From NCBI GenBank assembly GCA_964373925.1, contig CAYJWS010000018.1:1-19346 (forward strand): a DNA stretch of 19,346 bases, read 5' to 3'. Each line of letters begins with the position of its first letter. Within the stretch, counting starts at the first letter, position 1. Source of the stretch: CAYJWS01 sp964373925 (lineage in GTDB: Bacteria; Patescibacteriota; Patescibacteriia; Buchananbacterales; GWA2-38-13). A model generated the notes under the pieces. It saw only the letters and a program-made list of their open reading frames with translations, did not search any database and had not been told where the DNA came from. Both the position numbers and the translations under genes were made by a program. Below are positions 1 through 7,327 of this stretch, one piece after another.

Positions 1-173
1 TCCCGAGGCCAATCGAGGGATTCCCAGACATTACGCACCGTGCAAGGAGATCGCCGCGCGGAGTTTATCCCGATGAATATCGGGGCTCGCGATGACCGGT
101 AGTCAGCAAGAGGCAGGAGATTGCCACGCCATTAGGAGCTCGCGATGATCATTAATGACCATTTCGTAATTTA
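1..173. repeat. Degenerate palindromic intergenic repeats
   Basis: No coding region is visible here. The stretch holds GC-rich broken hairpins of the type seen at 8385 and 10123: 'gatcgccgcgcgg', a stem CCCGAT-GAAT-ATCGGG near 68-85, and two endings of the form 'ctcgcgatga' (near 88-97 and 138-147). The copy downstream of 10222 ends in the same 'actcgcgatgac' motif. I read this as a decayed, compound member of the genome's dispersed palindromic repeat family lying upstream of the HTH gene. Confidence 0.5.
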
Positions 174-248
174 AAGGAAGTAAGGTTATAAATGAAAAGT
201 TTACAAAAAAAACAAAAACAAAAATATGGAATCCAGAGACGTTTATAA
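174..248 (+). other. SD-preceded 18-codon ORF overlapping HTH gene start
   Basis: A purine-rich Shine-Dalgarno-like stretch (AAGGAAGTAAGG, 174-185) lies six bases upstream of an ATG at 192. That ATG opens a Lys/Gln-rich frame of only 18 codons, which stops at TAA 246-248. The HTH protein's own ATG (226) has no Shine-Dalgarno sequence and lies in a different frame, 34 bases further on. Losing one base in the A-rich run (205-218) would fuse the two frames into a longer HTH protein. Possible readings are a translational leader that couples into the HTH gene, a homopolymer indel in the assembly, or chance. Confidence 0.35.
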
Positions 249-1041
249 AATCAATGACCTTGTCAAAGCCCTTGATCGCGACAAGACCACCATCCTTCGA
301 TGGGAAAAGCAGGGCTTAATCCCAAAAGCCAAACGCGACAGCCGCGGATGGCGCTATTATACCGAAGACGAGTATTTTACTATTGTCAAAAAAGTCAAAG
401 AAACCAACTACTTTAACCGTAGAATAATGGCAGTTGTAGTTTCTTTAATTATTGTCGTGAATATATTCGCATTTTTAGTGATCTCAAAGTTCGCGTTAAG
501 CAACGCCAACTTAAACGCCAACCTCAACGTGACAGCAGGAACCCTTACCGTTACCGCTTCTTCAACTGCGCAGGCATTTACAAACGTTGCCTACAGCTTT
601 TCTGCCCAATCTTCCACTGCCACGGCAGTAGGAGGCGTTGGCGTGTCTGATACTCGAGGAGGCAATGGCACATGGACGTTTAACTTAAGCTGCAATGACG
701 GCGCAGGCGAGTGCATGTGGAGAGGCCAAAAAGAACAAGACAGGTTCCAGCAGCATATTGGCATAGCAGGCGGCGCAAATGCCAGCGCATCCGGCATCTT
801 CTGCGTTGATTTTACCAGCTGGCGATGCGTGAAAGCTTCAGGCCCGCAGGCATGTTCTGGCAACGTGACTCTAAGCACGGGCTATAAATGTTTTGCATCA
901 ACAAAAGCTGATATAACACTCGCCACAGGCGCTACCGCTAACGGCGAGTACTGGTTTGCCGAGGCAAACTGGCAGCAAGGCGATCCAGCGGCAGTTTCAG
1001 CAAGCAACTACACAACAACCATGGTGTATGATTTGCAGTAG
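226..1041 (+). CDS. MerR-type HTH, single-TM protein with exported six-Cys C-terminal domain
   Basis: The 271-residue protein has three parts. Residues 5-60 form a MerR-like winged HTH (TTILRWEKQGLIPKAKRD, then GWRYYTEDE, the usual R-x-Y wing). Residues 66-90 are one hydrophobic span preceded by basic NRR, so the HTH should be cytoplasmic. Residues 100-271 form an exported Thr/Ser/Ala-rich domain with six cysteines (156, 163, 193, 201, 210, 222). This last domain matches the final ~160 residues of the giant surface protein at 4052-7327, including LSCNDGAGEC, the six-Cys order, STKADIT and the terminal VYDLQ. Classical MerR regulators are soluble, so the membrane tether is unusual. It may be a one-component regulator sensing the surface, or a structural tether; which one is inference. 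The gene stands alone: a terminator follows directly and the next gene has its own promoter. ATG226 is the start that keeps the HTH intact, but it lacks a Shine-Dalgarno sequence. Confidence 0.85.
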   Translation: MESRDVYKINDLVKALDRDKTTILRWEKQGLIPKAKRDSRGWRYYTEDEYFTIVKKVKETNYFNRRIMAVVVSLIIVVNIFAFLVISKFALSNANLNANLNVTAGTLTVTASSTAQAFTNVAYSFSAQSSTATAVGGVGVSDTRGGNGTWTFNLSCNDGAGECMWRGQKEQDRFQQHIGIAGGANASASGIFCVDFTSWRCVKASGPQACSGNVTLSTGYKCFASTKADITLATGATANGEYWFAEANWQQGDPAAVSASNYTTTMVYDLQ

Positions 1042-1061
1042 AATCTAAATATATACTTTGC

Positions 1062-1092
1062 AACCCGGGATACATTCCCGGGTTTTTTATTT
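1062..1092 (+). terminator. Intrinsic terminator after the HTH gene
   Basis: The stem AACCCGGG (1062-1069) and CCCGGGTT (1077-1084) pair perfectly around a 7-base loop. A T-rich run follows at once (TTTTTTATTT from about 1083). It lies 20 bases after the stop codon, on the + strand, and separates the HTH gene from the operon that starts downstream. Confidence 0.9.
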
Positions 1093-1104
1093 GACGCGAA
1101 TATA

Positions 1105-1113
1105 TGGTATAAT
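1105..1113 (+). promoter_or_regulatory. Extended -10 promoter (TGGTATAAT)
   Basis: A consensus -10 hexamer TATAAT (1108-1113) carries the TGn extension at 1105-1107, which can compensate for a weak -35. The nearby TTGACG (1091-1096) is only 11 bases upstream and so is not a properly spaced -35. Transcription should begin near 1120, giving a short leader before the ATG at 1146. No Shine-Dalgarno sequence is visible in the A/T-rich leader. Confidence 0.65.
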
Positions 1114-1145
1114 ACATGATGTTATTCACATAATAAAAATAAAAT

Positions 1146-2930
1146 ATGGCCATATCTATACTTCAGAAAAAGCTGAAGGCACGTTTTCTTATCGTAAGCA
1201 TTTTTTTTCTTTTTTTAAACCTTGCTCCGGTTCACGTTTCCGCCCTAAGCTTTGCTGGGATTGGCATAAAGCCATCGCCTATAAATGGCGCTCGAGATTG
1301 GTTTATTTACCGTCTTGGCCCGGGTGAGGCGGCGGAAGATTATATTGAAGTGTTTAATGACACGGAAAGTGAACAGAATCTTCTCATAAAGCCGTATGAT
1401 TCCGAGGCAAGCAATATTGGCGCGTTCGCGTTAACGGGGCCTAATAATATACAGGAAGGCATTGGAGTATGGGTGAAAATGGAAGAAGAAGAGGTGACTT
1501 TAGCGCCGGGCGAGAGAAGAAACATTAAATTTACCATTACCATTCCGGAGAATGCCGACGTTGGCGAACATTCAGGGGCGATCACCGCCATGACGGCGCA
1601 GCCCAAGGTAGTAAAAGGCTTTAGCGGCGCCGCTATTTCAACGCGCGTTGGCGCGCGAGTGTATAACACCGTTCCCGGCGAGATGATACGAAAAGCCAAG
1701 ATAACGAATTTTGCCATATCTGAAAATATAGCAAAAAATGTTTACGAAATATTCATCACGGCAAAAAATGAAGGGAACATTACGATAAGCCCGCAGGCAA
1801 GCCTTCATGTGGGCGGCTGGGGGCTTTTGAGCAGAACAAAAATATTCCTTCCGGAAATAATTGATAAAGAATGGCAGCTTTTGCGCGGGGCCGAGGTTAC
1901 GACTAACTGGGTATGGCCAAAGCCGTATTTTGGCAGATTTACCTTCCAGGCGATACTTACCTATGATGAAAAAGAAAATGTGCCCGCGAAGATTACCACC
2001 GAGACGCTCACAGTCACCATTATTCCGTGGCGCGATGTATATGTATTGCTCGCGATACTTTTTGGGATAACGTTTATTATTGTAGGCATCATATTGTATA
2101 AAAAGAAAAAATATTCCGGTAAGGGCTGGGATGATTATATCGTGAAAGAAACCGATAACGTGATGTCGCTCGCGCAGAAGTGCCATATACCTTGGAAGCT
2201 TTTAGTGAAAGTCAATAGAATAAAAAAGCCGTATTTTATGACTGCGGGGCAGGTAATACTTGTTCCTCAAGATACCATTGCGGAGAAATCATCCAAACTT
2301 AAAAAAACGCATTCCCATAATTTGCGAAAAGATCCTCTCAAGAAAAAAGATAAGATGAAGGGAGTATTTTTGATAGCTATTATTATTCTCACGACCATTG
2401 TATTGGGGCTTGGGGTTTTGATTTTCATCAAATCAATTAAGAGCCCGCCGGCGGAAGATGAAAATTTCTCCCCGACCATACAAGAATCGCCGTCGCCACA
2501 AGCGGAAGAAAAAAAGCCAGATGTGGCAAAGCCCGCGCCAGCGCAAGGAGACGCTTCAACGACAACTCCCAAGACTCTTGCTACATCCACCACAACAACC
2601 GCCCCTATTATAGTGGAGGATACGAAAATAAACGAAGCAAAGCCACCGCTTGATAAAGCTAAGGTGAAGATCTCGATACTCAACGGCAGCGGAACTTTAG
2701 GGCTTGCCGGCGTGTACGCTAAAAAAATTGGAGAGGCGGGCTTTAGCTCAATAACAACAGGAAACGCGAAGGCATTTGATTTTAAGGGCGCGGAAATTTC
2801 CTATAAGGACGGGCAAAAGGAGGCGGCAGATATTATTTTGGCAATAATACAGAAGGACTATCCAAAAGCAACGTCAAAAGTAGCAGAGAGTCTTGAGACG
2901 GATATAGTGGTGATCGTGGGGAAGAAATAA
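1146..2930 (+). CDS. DUF916-like / LysM / LytR_C-type two-TM envelope protein
   Basis: The 594-residue protein has a basic, hydrophobic signal peptide (1-34) followed by a DUF916-like, beta-rich ectodomain (about 36-290; IKPSPINGARDWFIYRLGPG, then a conserved AGAITAMT-like turn HSGAITAMT). TM1 is at 298-318, followed by KKKK. A LysM-like module lies at 330-374 (YIVKETDNVMSLAQKCHIPW, ending QVILVPQD). TM2 is at 405-428, then a Pro/Thr/Ser/Glu linker (433-505) and a LytR_C-type domain (506-594; KISILNGSGTLGLAG). DUF916 proteins are envelope-exposed, LysM usually binds glycan, and LytR_C is found on LCP-type wall enzymes, so a wall or surface-layer role is likely. By the positive-inside rule, the basic flanks on both sides put the LysM part in the cytoplasm, which is odd. 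ATG1146 follows the extended -10 promoter by about 30 bases. No LCP catalytic domain is present. Confidence 0.8.
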   Translation: MAISILQKKLKARFLIVSIFFLFLNLAPVHVSALSFAGIGIKPSPINGARDWFIYRLGPGEAAEDYIEVFNDTESEQNLLIKPYDSEASNIGAFALTGPNNIQEGIGVWVKMEEEEVTLAPGERRNIKFTITIPENADVGEHSGAITAMTAQPKVVKGFSGAAISTRVGARVYNTVPGEMIRKAKITNFAISENIAKNVYEIFITAKNEGNITISPQASLHVGGWGLLSRTKIFLPEIIDKEWQLLRGAEVTTNWVWPKPYFGRFTFQAILTYDEKENVPAKITTETLTVTIIPWRDVYVLLAILFGITFIIVGIILYKKKKYSGKGWDDYIVKETDNVMSLAQKCHIPWKLLVKVNRIKKPYFMTAGQVILVPQDTIAEKSSKLKKTHSHNLRKDPLKKKDKMKGVFLIAIIILTTIVLGLGVLIFIKSIKSPPAEDENFSPTIQESPSPQAEEKKPDVAKPAPAQGDASTTTPKTLATSTTTTAPIIVEDTKINEAKPPLDKAKVKISILNGSGTLGLAGVYAKKIGEAGFSSITTGNAKAFDFKGAEISYKDGQKEAADIILAIIQKDYPKATSKVAESLETDIVVIVGKK

Positions 2931-2950
2931 ATAGTGCTTCCATACTTCCC

Positions 2951-3003
2951 CTCACCCGTCCCGGAAGCTTTCGGGACACCCTCTCCCCATGGGGGCGAGG
3001 GTG
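2951..3003. repeat. Double-hairpin intergenic repeat
   Basis: There are two adjacent inverted repeats: GTCCCG (2958-2963) with CGGGAC (2972-2977) around an AAGCTT-containing loop, and CACCCTC (2977-2983) with GAGGGTG (2997-3003) enclosing CCCC-AT-GGGG. The AAGCTT-centred palindrome resembles the one inside the MITE-like elements at 11.8 and 14.3 kb. There is no T tract, so this is not a clear terminator for the gene ending at 2930. Confidence 0.6.
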
Positions 3004-3062
3004 ATAATCATTCATCTTCCTTTGTTTCAAGGGAAAGCCTCGGGGGAAAAGATTCCAGAGCG

Positions 3063-3111
3063 TCATGCCATAGGCAGATCTCAGCCCAAGGCTGATGAGC
3101 CTAGGGTTCAA
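3063..3111 (+). repeat. Dispersed repeat, copy 1 (inverted partner at 18746-18794)
   Basis: These 49 bases match the reverse complement of 18746-18794 with one mismatch (position 3071). They contain a small hairpin (TCAGCC-CAA-GGCTGA), and a second hairpin (AGCC-TTC-GGCT) follows at 3111-3121. The repeat sits between the 594-aa gene and the giant surface gene and supplies apparent upstream codons to the latter's reading frame. Confidence 0.85.
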
Positions 3112-3175
3112 GCCTTCGGCTGAAACTTTAAAGGGGGCTCATACCTACTTAACTAGCGCAAGCTCACTTAGCATT

Positions 3176-3976
3176 ATGAGTTTATTTTTTAAGGGAAAAA
3201 CTTTTTTGATATATGTTTGTTTTATTACCGTATGCATTATAGTGGGGATGCATTTTATCCTTTTGAAAAAAAATCCAATATCATCCGTTGATGCCGCTCC
3301 GACCATACGGAGGGAAGCCAATCAGCAAATCAAAGAATTTTTGCAAGACAACCGCGAGGCGAAAGAAATGCGATTTAAGGCAAAGAACAGAAAAGAGGCA
3401 GAGAGCCTTGGGCTTTTGAATGTGAAAAAATTTAAAGCAGGAAATTATAAATTCAAATATTTTTTCTTTCTGGGACATATAAATTATGTGGATGAAGCAA
3501 CAGGGGATGTGGTTGAGATAGACCCGACTTTTGAAAAACAGGCGGATAACACGTTTGTGATGTCTAGGGCAAGTTATATCGCCAAAGCTCCGGAGTATGC
3601 CGATGAAGCCATGTCTTTTATTGTTGATGGCGAGAGCACTACATTTACCCCTTCAAATATTACCCTTGGAACGACTACTACGGCGGTGTTGCATGTTGCG
3701 GGAGTGGCCGAAAATAATAAAATCACATACGTCGATGCTTTTGGTCCGGGCATTGACTATGTATTGCAGGCAGAGCCCGATGAGCTTCGAAAACTCGTAG
3801 TGTTTAAGGCCGAGCCCGCAAATATATCGCAAGATATTAGAATTGAATTTAAGACTTCACTTAAAAATAAAGCAACGCTTCGGGGGAGGAATACTAGGGT
3901 GGACAATGTTTTTTTCCGCCAGCCAGCCGTTTGGGATAGTAGCGGCATTATCGAGCCTATTGATATTGAGCTTTAA
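3176..3976 (+). CDS. Giant surface protein, N-terminal part, ended by an in-frame TAA
   Basis: This is the 266-residue amino-terminal piece of a surface protein. It has a signal anchor at 9-29 (basic FFKGK followed by a long hydrophobic run). A charged segment follows, then beta-rich sequence typical of the region before DNRLRE domains (HINYVDEATGDVVEIDPTFE; VDAFGPGIDYVLQ). The frame stays open upstream to 3095, but those codons lie largely in the dispersed repeat, so I chose ATG3176, directly before the signal anchor. No Shine-Dalgarno sequence is seen. The TAA at 3974-3976 is the only interruption: the same frame continues without a stop through 3977-7327. Changing TAA to AAA would read ELKNDLFIKI, a plausible beta strand. 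The two parts were probably one ~1383-residue protein, so this is a nonsense-mutated or misassembled gene. Confidence 0.75.
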   Translation: MSLFFKGKTFLIYVCFITVCIIVGMHFILLKKNPISSVDAAPTIRREANQQIKEFLQDNREAKEMRFKAKNRKEAESLGLLNVKKFKAGNYKFKYFFFLGHINYVDEATGDVVEIDPTFEKQADNTFVMSRASYIAKAPEYADEAMSFIVDGESTTFTPSNITLGTTTTAVLHVAGVAENNKITYVDAFGPGIDYVLQAEPDELRKLVVFKAEPANISQDIRIEFKTSLKNKATLRGRNTRVDNVFFRQPAVWDSSGIIEPIDIEL

Positions 3977-4051
3977 AATGATCTTTTTATAAAAATTATT
4001 TCCAAATCATTTTTTGAACGGTCTCAAGACCAACTACAGCTTGTATATCCT

Positions 4052-7000
4052 GTGACAACGGATGTTACCACAAGCTATTATGCCGGTGCGGGCGATGGGT
4101 ACGTCGGGTATACGGCCTCATCTCAAACGTGGAACACGGCGCATGATGAGACCGGCGATAACAATGTGACGGCTGATTACACCGGGACGACGGGCAATGC
4201 GGGGAGTGAGGCGAGTTCCGGAGGAGCAAAAATGCGCCGCGCTTTTTTTCCAGTTGATACATCCGGTATCGCGAACAACGATGAAATTACAGCCGCGCGC
4301 CTTAAGATTTACGCTACTGCGAAAAACAACGGCGATAATGACGGCAACGACTATCTGGTTATTGTTCAGACTACGCAGGCGTCCACCTCTTCGCTCGTCG
4401 GGGAAGACTACGACCAGTGCGGTTCAGTGGATAATCCTACGGCTGGCTCGGCAACGCTTGATATTGGCAGCGTCACGACCAGCGCTTATAATACCCTAAC
4501 GCTCAACTCAACAGCCGAGGGATGGATCAGCAAGACTGGAACAACACAGCTTGGCATACGCGAAGGCCATGATGCCGTGGATGATCCCATTACCGGATCG
4601 GCCACGAATGACGTTACTTTTAACACCGCCGAAGCCGCCAGTACGCCGAATGATCCTGTTTTAGAGGTAGATACGACCGCCGCCGCGATCAGCTCCGTAA
4701 CAACACAGAGGACGATTTTTGCCACCAGCACAGCCAATGTAATAGTATCAGCCTCGATGACCGGAGAAACAAACGCAAGCACAACCCTTGAGTATGTGAT
4801 TTTTTTTGACAGGGATGGCGATAATACTCCTGACACGGACGAGACGTATGTGACGGGAGACTGCGCGGGTTCTGCCTTATGGAGCGCCAATCAGTATACC
4901 TATGTCACGTCCGGTTTTACCATTGCTGATGGCGCGAGCCCAAAAACGCATTCATGGGAGTGCGCTAACACGAATTTTCCCGAAAACGGGCTTTATACCA
5001 TCTATCTCAAATGGAAAGATGCCAATGGCACCATTGCCACGCGTGGCACGACTGATTTCCAGTCATGCGACCAGCCAACCGCAACAGGCAACTGGTATGA
5101 TACGACGTATGAAAATAGAGTAATAATTAATTTTAGAAGCGCGACATTTTCTGAAGCATTGCTAGAATTTCCTGCGCTTGTTAAAGCCACTACCACGAAT
5201 TTTGGATTTGACGATCCTGACAGCTCGGCGAACGACGTGATTTTTATTGACGGCCTTGATGACGGCCAGACAGTCTTGAGCTTTGAGCGCGAATTTTATG
5301 ATGCCACCACAACCAGGGAAGGGTATTGGTGGGTGCGTGTTCCAAAGATTGCCACATCAACGGACTGCGATTATGTGCAGATGTATTATGATAAGGCGGG
5401 TGCGTCTAATACGAGCTCAAGCACGGCAACGTGGAGGCAGGACTACTACGAGGCGGTGTGGCACTTCAGTGAGACGGGCACCACGTCGCTTGCCACCCTG
5501 GACATCGACACCGTCAACGATTTCAACACCACGACGCTCAATACCACCGGCATTGGCGTTGTGCAGGGATGGGTGGACGGCTCAAATTCTAATGAAGGCT
5601 TTTATATCGGCCCCTGGGATGGAGACGAAACCGACGGCGGAGCATGGAACTCTGCCGAGGGGGCAACAACCGCACGGCGCCCGAAGATCACAGTGAACTG
5701 CAGCGGGCCTACTACGTATACTTTCCGCGACGGCGAGGCCAGCTATACCGGAACGTCGGACACCTATATGGACCAAACCAACCCGACGTTTAACTACGGC
5801 TCGAGCACTTCAATTGCCATTGACGAGTCAACCGGCGCCACTACCGACGACACGCACGCGCTGATCAAGTTTGACTTAAGTTCGATCCCCACCAACTGCA
5901 CCGTGACGTCAGCGTCGATAAATTTCTACGTCACCAATGCCACCGTGAACCCGCCTTTTGACATAATTGAGATGAAGCAGTCGTGGGTGGAGGGTTACAA
6001 GGCTGGCGCGGCGCCGGATGCCGGCGGAGGCGCGACATGGAACGCGTATAATGGCACGACCAGCTGGAATACGGCAGGCGCCGAGGGGAGAAACACCGAT
6101 GTGGTCGCCGACTTCTACCTTGACTCCACTCTCAACGACCACGACGAGATCAACAGCACGGTCGCCTCGCGTCTGGAGAAGGGCCAGAGCAAGTTCGGCT
6201 ACTCTCCCAAGCTCGCCGGCACGGCCGGCACCGGCATTGGCATCCCCGACTCTGCCGGGTTTGATATAACCAGCTACACGCTGACCGGCTGGTACCGGCG
6301 CGACGGCACTGGCGACCCTGCCACGTTCTCCTTGAGCCAGACCATGGAACCGTTTATCGCTAAAGGGTACGCCGAGGCCGACACGGAGGCCGCTGACATC
6401 CAGTTTTCCGTCGGCTACAACCGTTCTGGTCAGGCGACACTCGGCGCTAACTGGGAGGATGACCGCCATGCCTCGGGCAATGACTGGTCGCACCTCGGCG
6501 GCACGACCATTGCCAACAGCGTCTGGCGAAACTTCGGATTCCGTCTCAAAGACAAGGCGATAGCGAACCTGTATTTGGACGGCTATGCGAATAACACGAC
6601 TACGTATCCAGTGAACCAGGGGGCAAGCACAGGAGGTACCATGAAGGTTGGTATTGGTACGGCGTATAATACCGCGGGCACCGCCGACGGCGGATGGCGA
6701 GGGTATCTGGATGAAATCCGCGTCTACAAGGTGGCGCTTGCCACAACAACCGGATCCGATGAGTCCGCGTGGCTTCGCGCGGAGTGGTATACTGCGGACA
6801 ATGGTTTTGTTGAGTGGGGGACAGAGGCGACTACGACGTCATCGCTTTCAGTTACGGCTTCAAGCAGCGTGGCATTTACATCAGTTGGGTATAGCTTTAG
6901 CAGGCAGTCTTCCACAGCGGTGGACATTGGAGGCGTGCAAGTTGTGGGTGTTGGGAATTGGACATTGAATCTTAGCTGTAATGACGGCGCGGGTGAGTGT

Positions 7001-7327
7001 TTATGGCGAGGACAAAGAAGGAATGACAGATTTTCTCTTAGCGCAGGAATGCTTCCGGCAGGCGCGGACGCAAGCAGTACCGGGCTCTTTTGCCATGATG
7101 GATCATTGGATTTTACATGTACGTCTACGAGCGGCGATGCATGCAGTACCATTGCTCTTACTGATAAGTATCGGTGTTTTCCCAGCACGAAAGCGGATAT
7201 AACCATAGCCGTTGGCACCTCTGCCGACGGGACATTTTGGCTCAAAGAGTCAGACTGGCAGATAGGCGTACCCGCGGCAGTAACTGCGAGCCTGTATACG
7301 ACGACTATTGTGTATGATTTACAATAA
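4052..7327 (+). CDS. Giant multidomain surface protein (DNRLRE, DUF2341, LamG-like, six-Cys domain), C-terminal part
   Basis: This 1091-residue open frame starts formally at GTG4052 with no ribosome site. It continues in frame with 3176-3976, so it is better read as the rest of that gene. Order: a DNRLRE-like domain (1-210, TTDVTTSYYAGAGDGYVGY); an Ig/beta linker (211-340); a DUF2341-like domain (347-455, NWYDTTYENRV, YWWVRVPK, MYYDKAGAS); the start of a LamG/concanavalin-A-like domain (YYEAVWHFSETGT, 465-477); an inserted DNRLRE segment in swapped half order (479-690); the rest of the LamG domain (690-895, IPDSAGFDITSYTLTGW, GYLDEIRVYKVAL); and the six-Cys domain (931-1091; Cys 976, 983, 1014, 1023, 1031, 1042). 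It has no TM of its own, so export depends on the upstream signal anchor. Likely role: adhesion or surface layer. GC content rises sharply across about 5440-6570. No terminator is seen after the stop. Confidence 0.8.
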   Translation: MTTDVTTSYYAGAGDGYVGYTASSQTWNTAHDETGDNNVTADYTGTTGNAGSEASSGGAKMRRAFFPVDTSGIANNDEITAARLKIYATAKNNGDNDGNDYLVIVQTTQASTSSLVGEDYDQCGSVDNPTAGSATLDIGSVTTSAYNTLTLNSTAEGWISKTGTTQLGIREGHDAVDDPITGSATNDVTFNTAEAASTPNDPVLEVDTTAAAISSVTTQRTIFATSTANVIVSASMTGETNASTTLEYVIFFDRDGDNTPDTDETYVTGDCAGSALWSANQYTYVTSGFTIADGASPKTHSWECANTNFPENGLYTIYLKWKDANGTIATRGTTDFQSCDQPTATGNWYDTTYENRVIINFRSATFSEALLEFPALVKATTTNFGFDDPDSSANDVIFIDGLDDGQTVLSFEREFYDATTTREGYWWVRVPKIATSTDCDYVQMYYDKAGASNTSSSTATWRQDYYEAVWHFSETGTTSLATLDIDTVNDFNTTTLNTTGIGVVQGWVDGSNSNEGFYIGPWDGDETDGGAWNSAEGATTARRPKITVNCSGPTTYTFRDGEASYTGTSDTYMDQTNPTFNYGSSTSIAIDESTGATTDDTHALIKFDLSSIPTNCTVTSASINFYVTNATVNPPFDIIEMKQSWVEGYKAGAAPDAGGGATWNAYNGTTSWNTAGAEGRNTDVVADFYLDSTLNDHDEINSTVASRLEKGQSKFGYSPKLAGTAGTGIGIPDSAGFDITSYTLTGWYRRDGTGDPATFSLSQTMEPFIAKGYAEADTEAADIQFSVGYNRSGQATLGANWEDDRHASGNDWSHLGGTTIANSVWRNFGFRLKDKAIANLYLDGYANNTTTYPVNQGASTGGTMKVGIGTAYNTAGTADGGWRGYLDEIRVYKVALATTTGSDESAWLRAEWYTADNGFVEWGTEATTTSSLSVTASSSVAFTSVGYSFSRQSSTAVDIGGVQVVGVGNWTLNLSCNDGAGECLWRGQRRNDRFSLSAGMLPAGADASSTGLFCHDGSLDFTCTSTSGDACSTIALTDKYRCFPSTKADITIAVGTSADGTFWLKESDWQIGVPAAVTASLYTTTIVYDLQ

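Noticed and set aside
1091..1096. TTGACG as a -35 box for the promoter at 1105
   Set aside because: The spacing to TATAAT is 11 bases, too short for sigma-70; the extended -10 alone is the better explanation.
3095..3175. Upstream extension of the giant gene's N-terminus
   Set aside because: These codons overlap the end of the dispersed repeat and precede a normal signal anchor at ATG3176, so they are unlikely to be translated.
3974..3976. Alternative genetic code with TAA (or TGA) recoded
   Set aside because: TAA clearly ends several other genes here, and no long gene contains in-frame TGA, so the standard code explains the window apart from this one site.
5909..6493. Long minus-strand open frame (194 codons) inside the giant gene
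   Set aside because: It is a mirror frame in the GC-rich island, with no domain signal, and the + strand frame has clear LamG/DNRLRE motifs.
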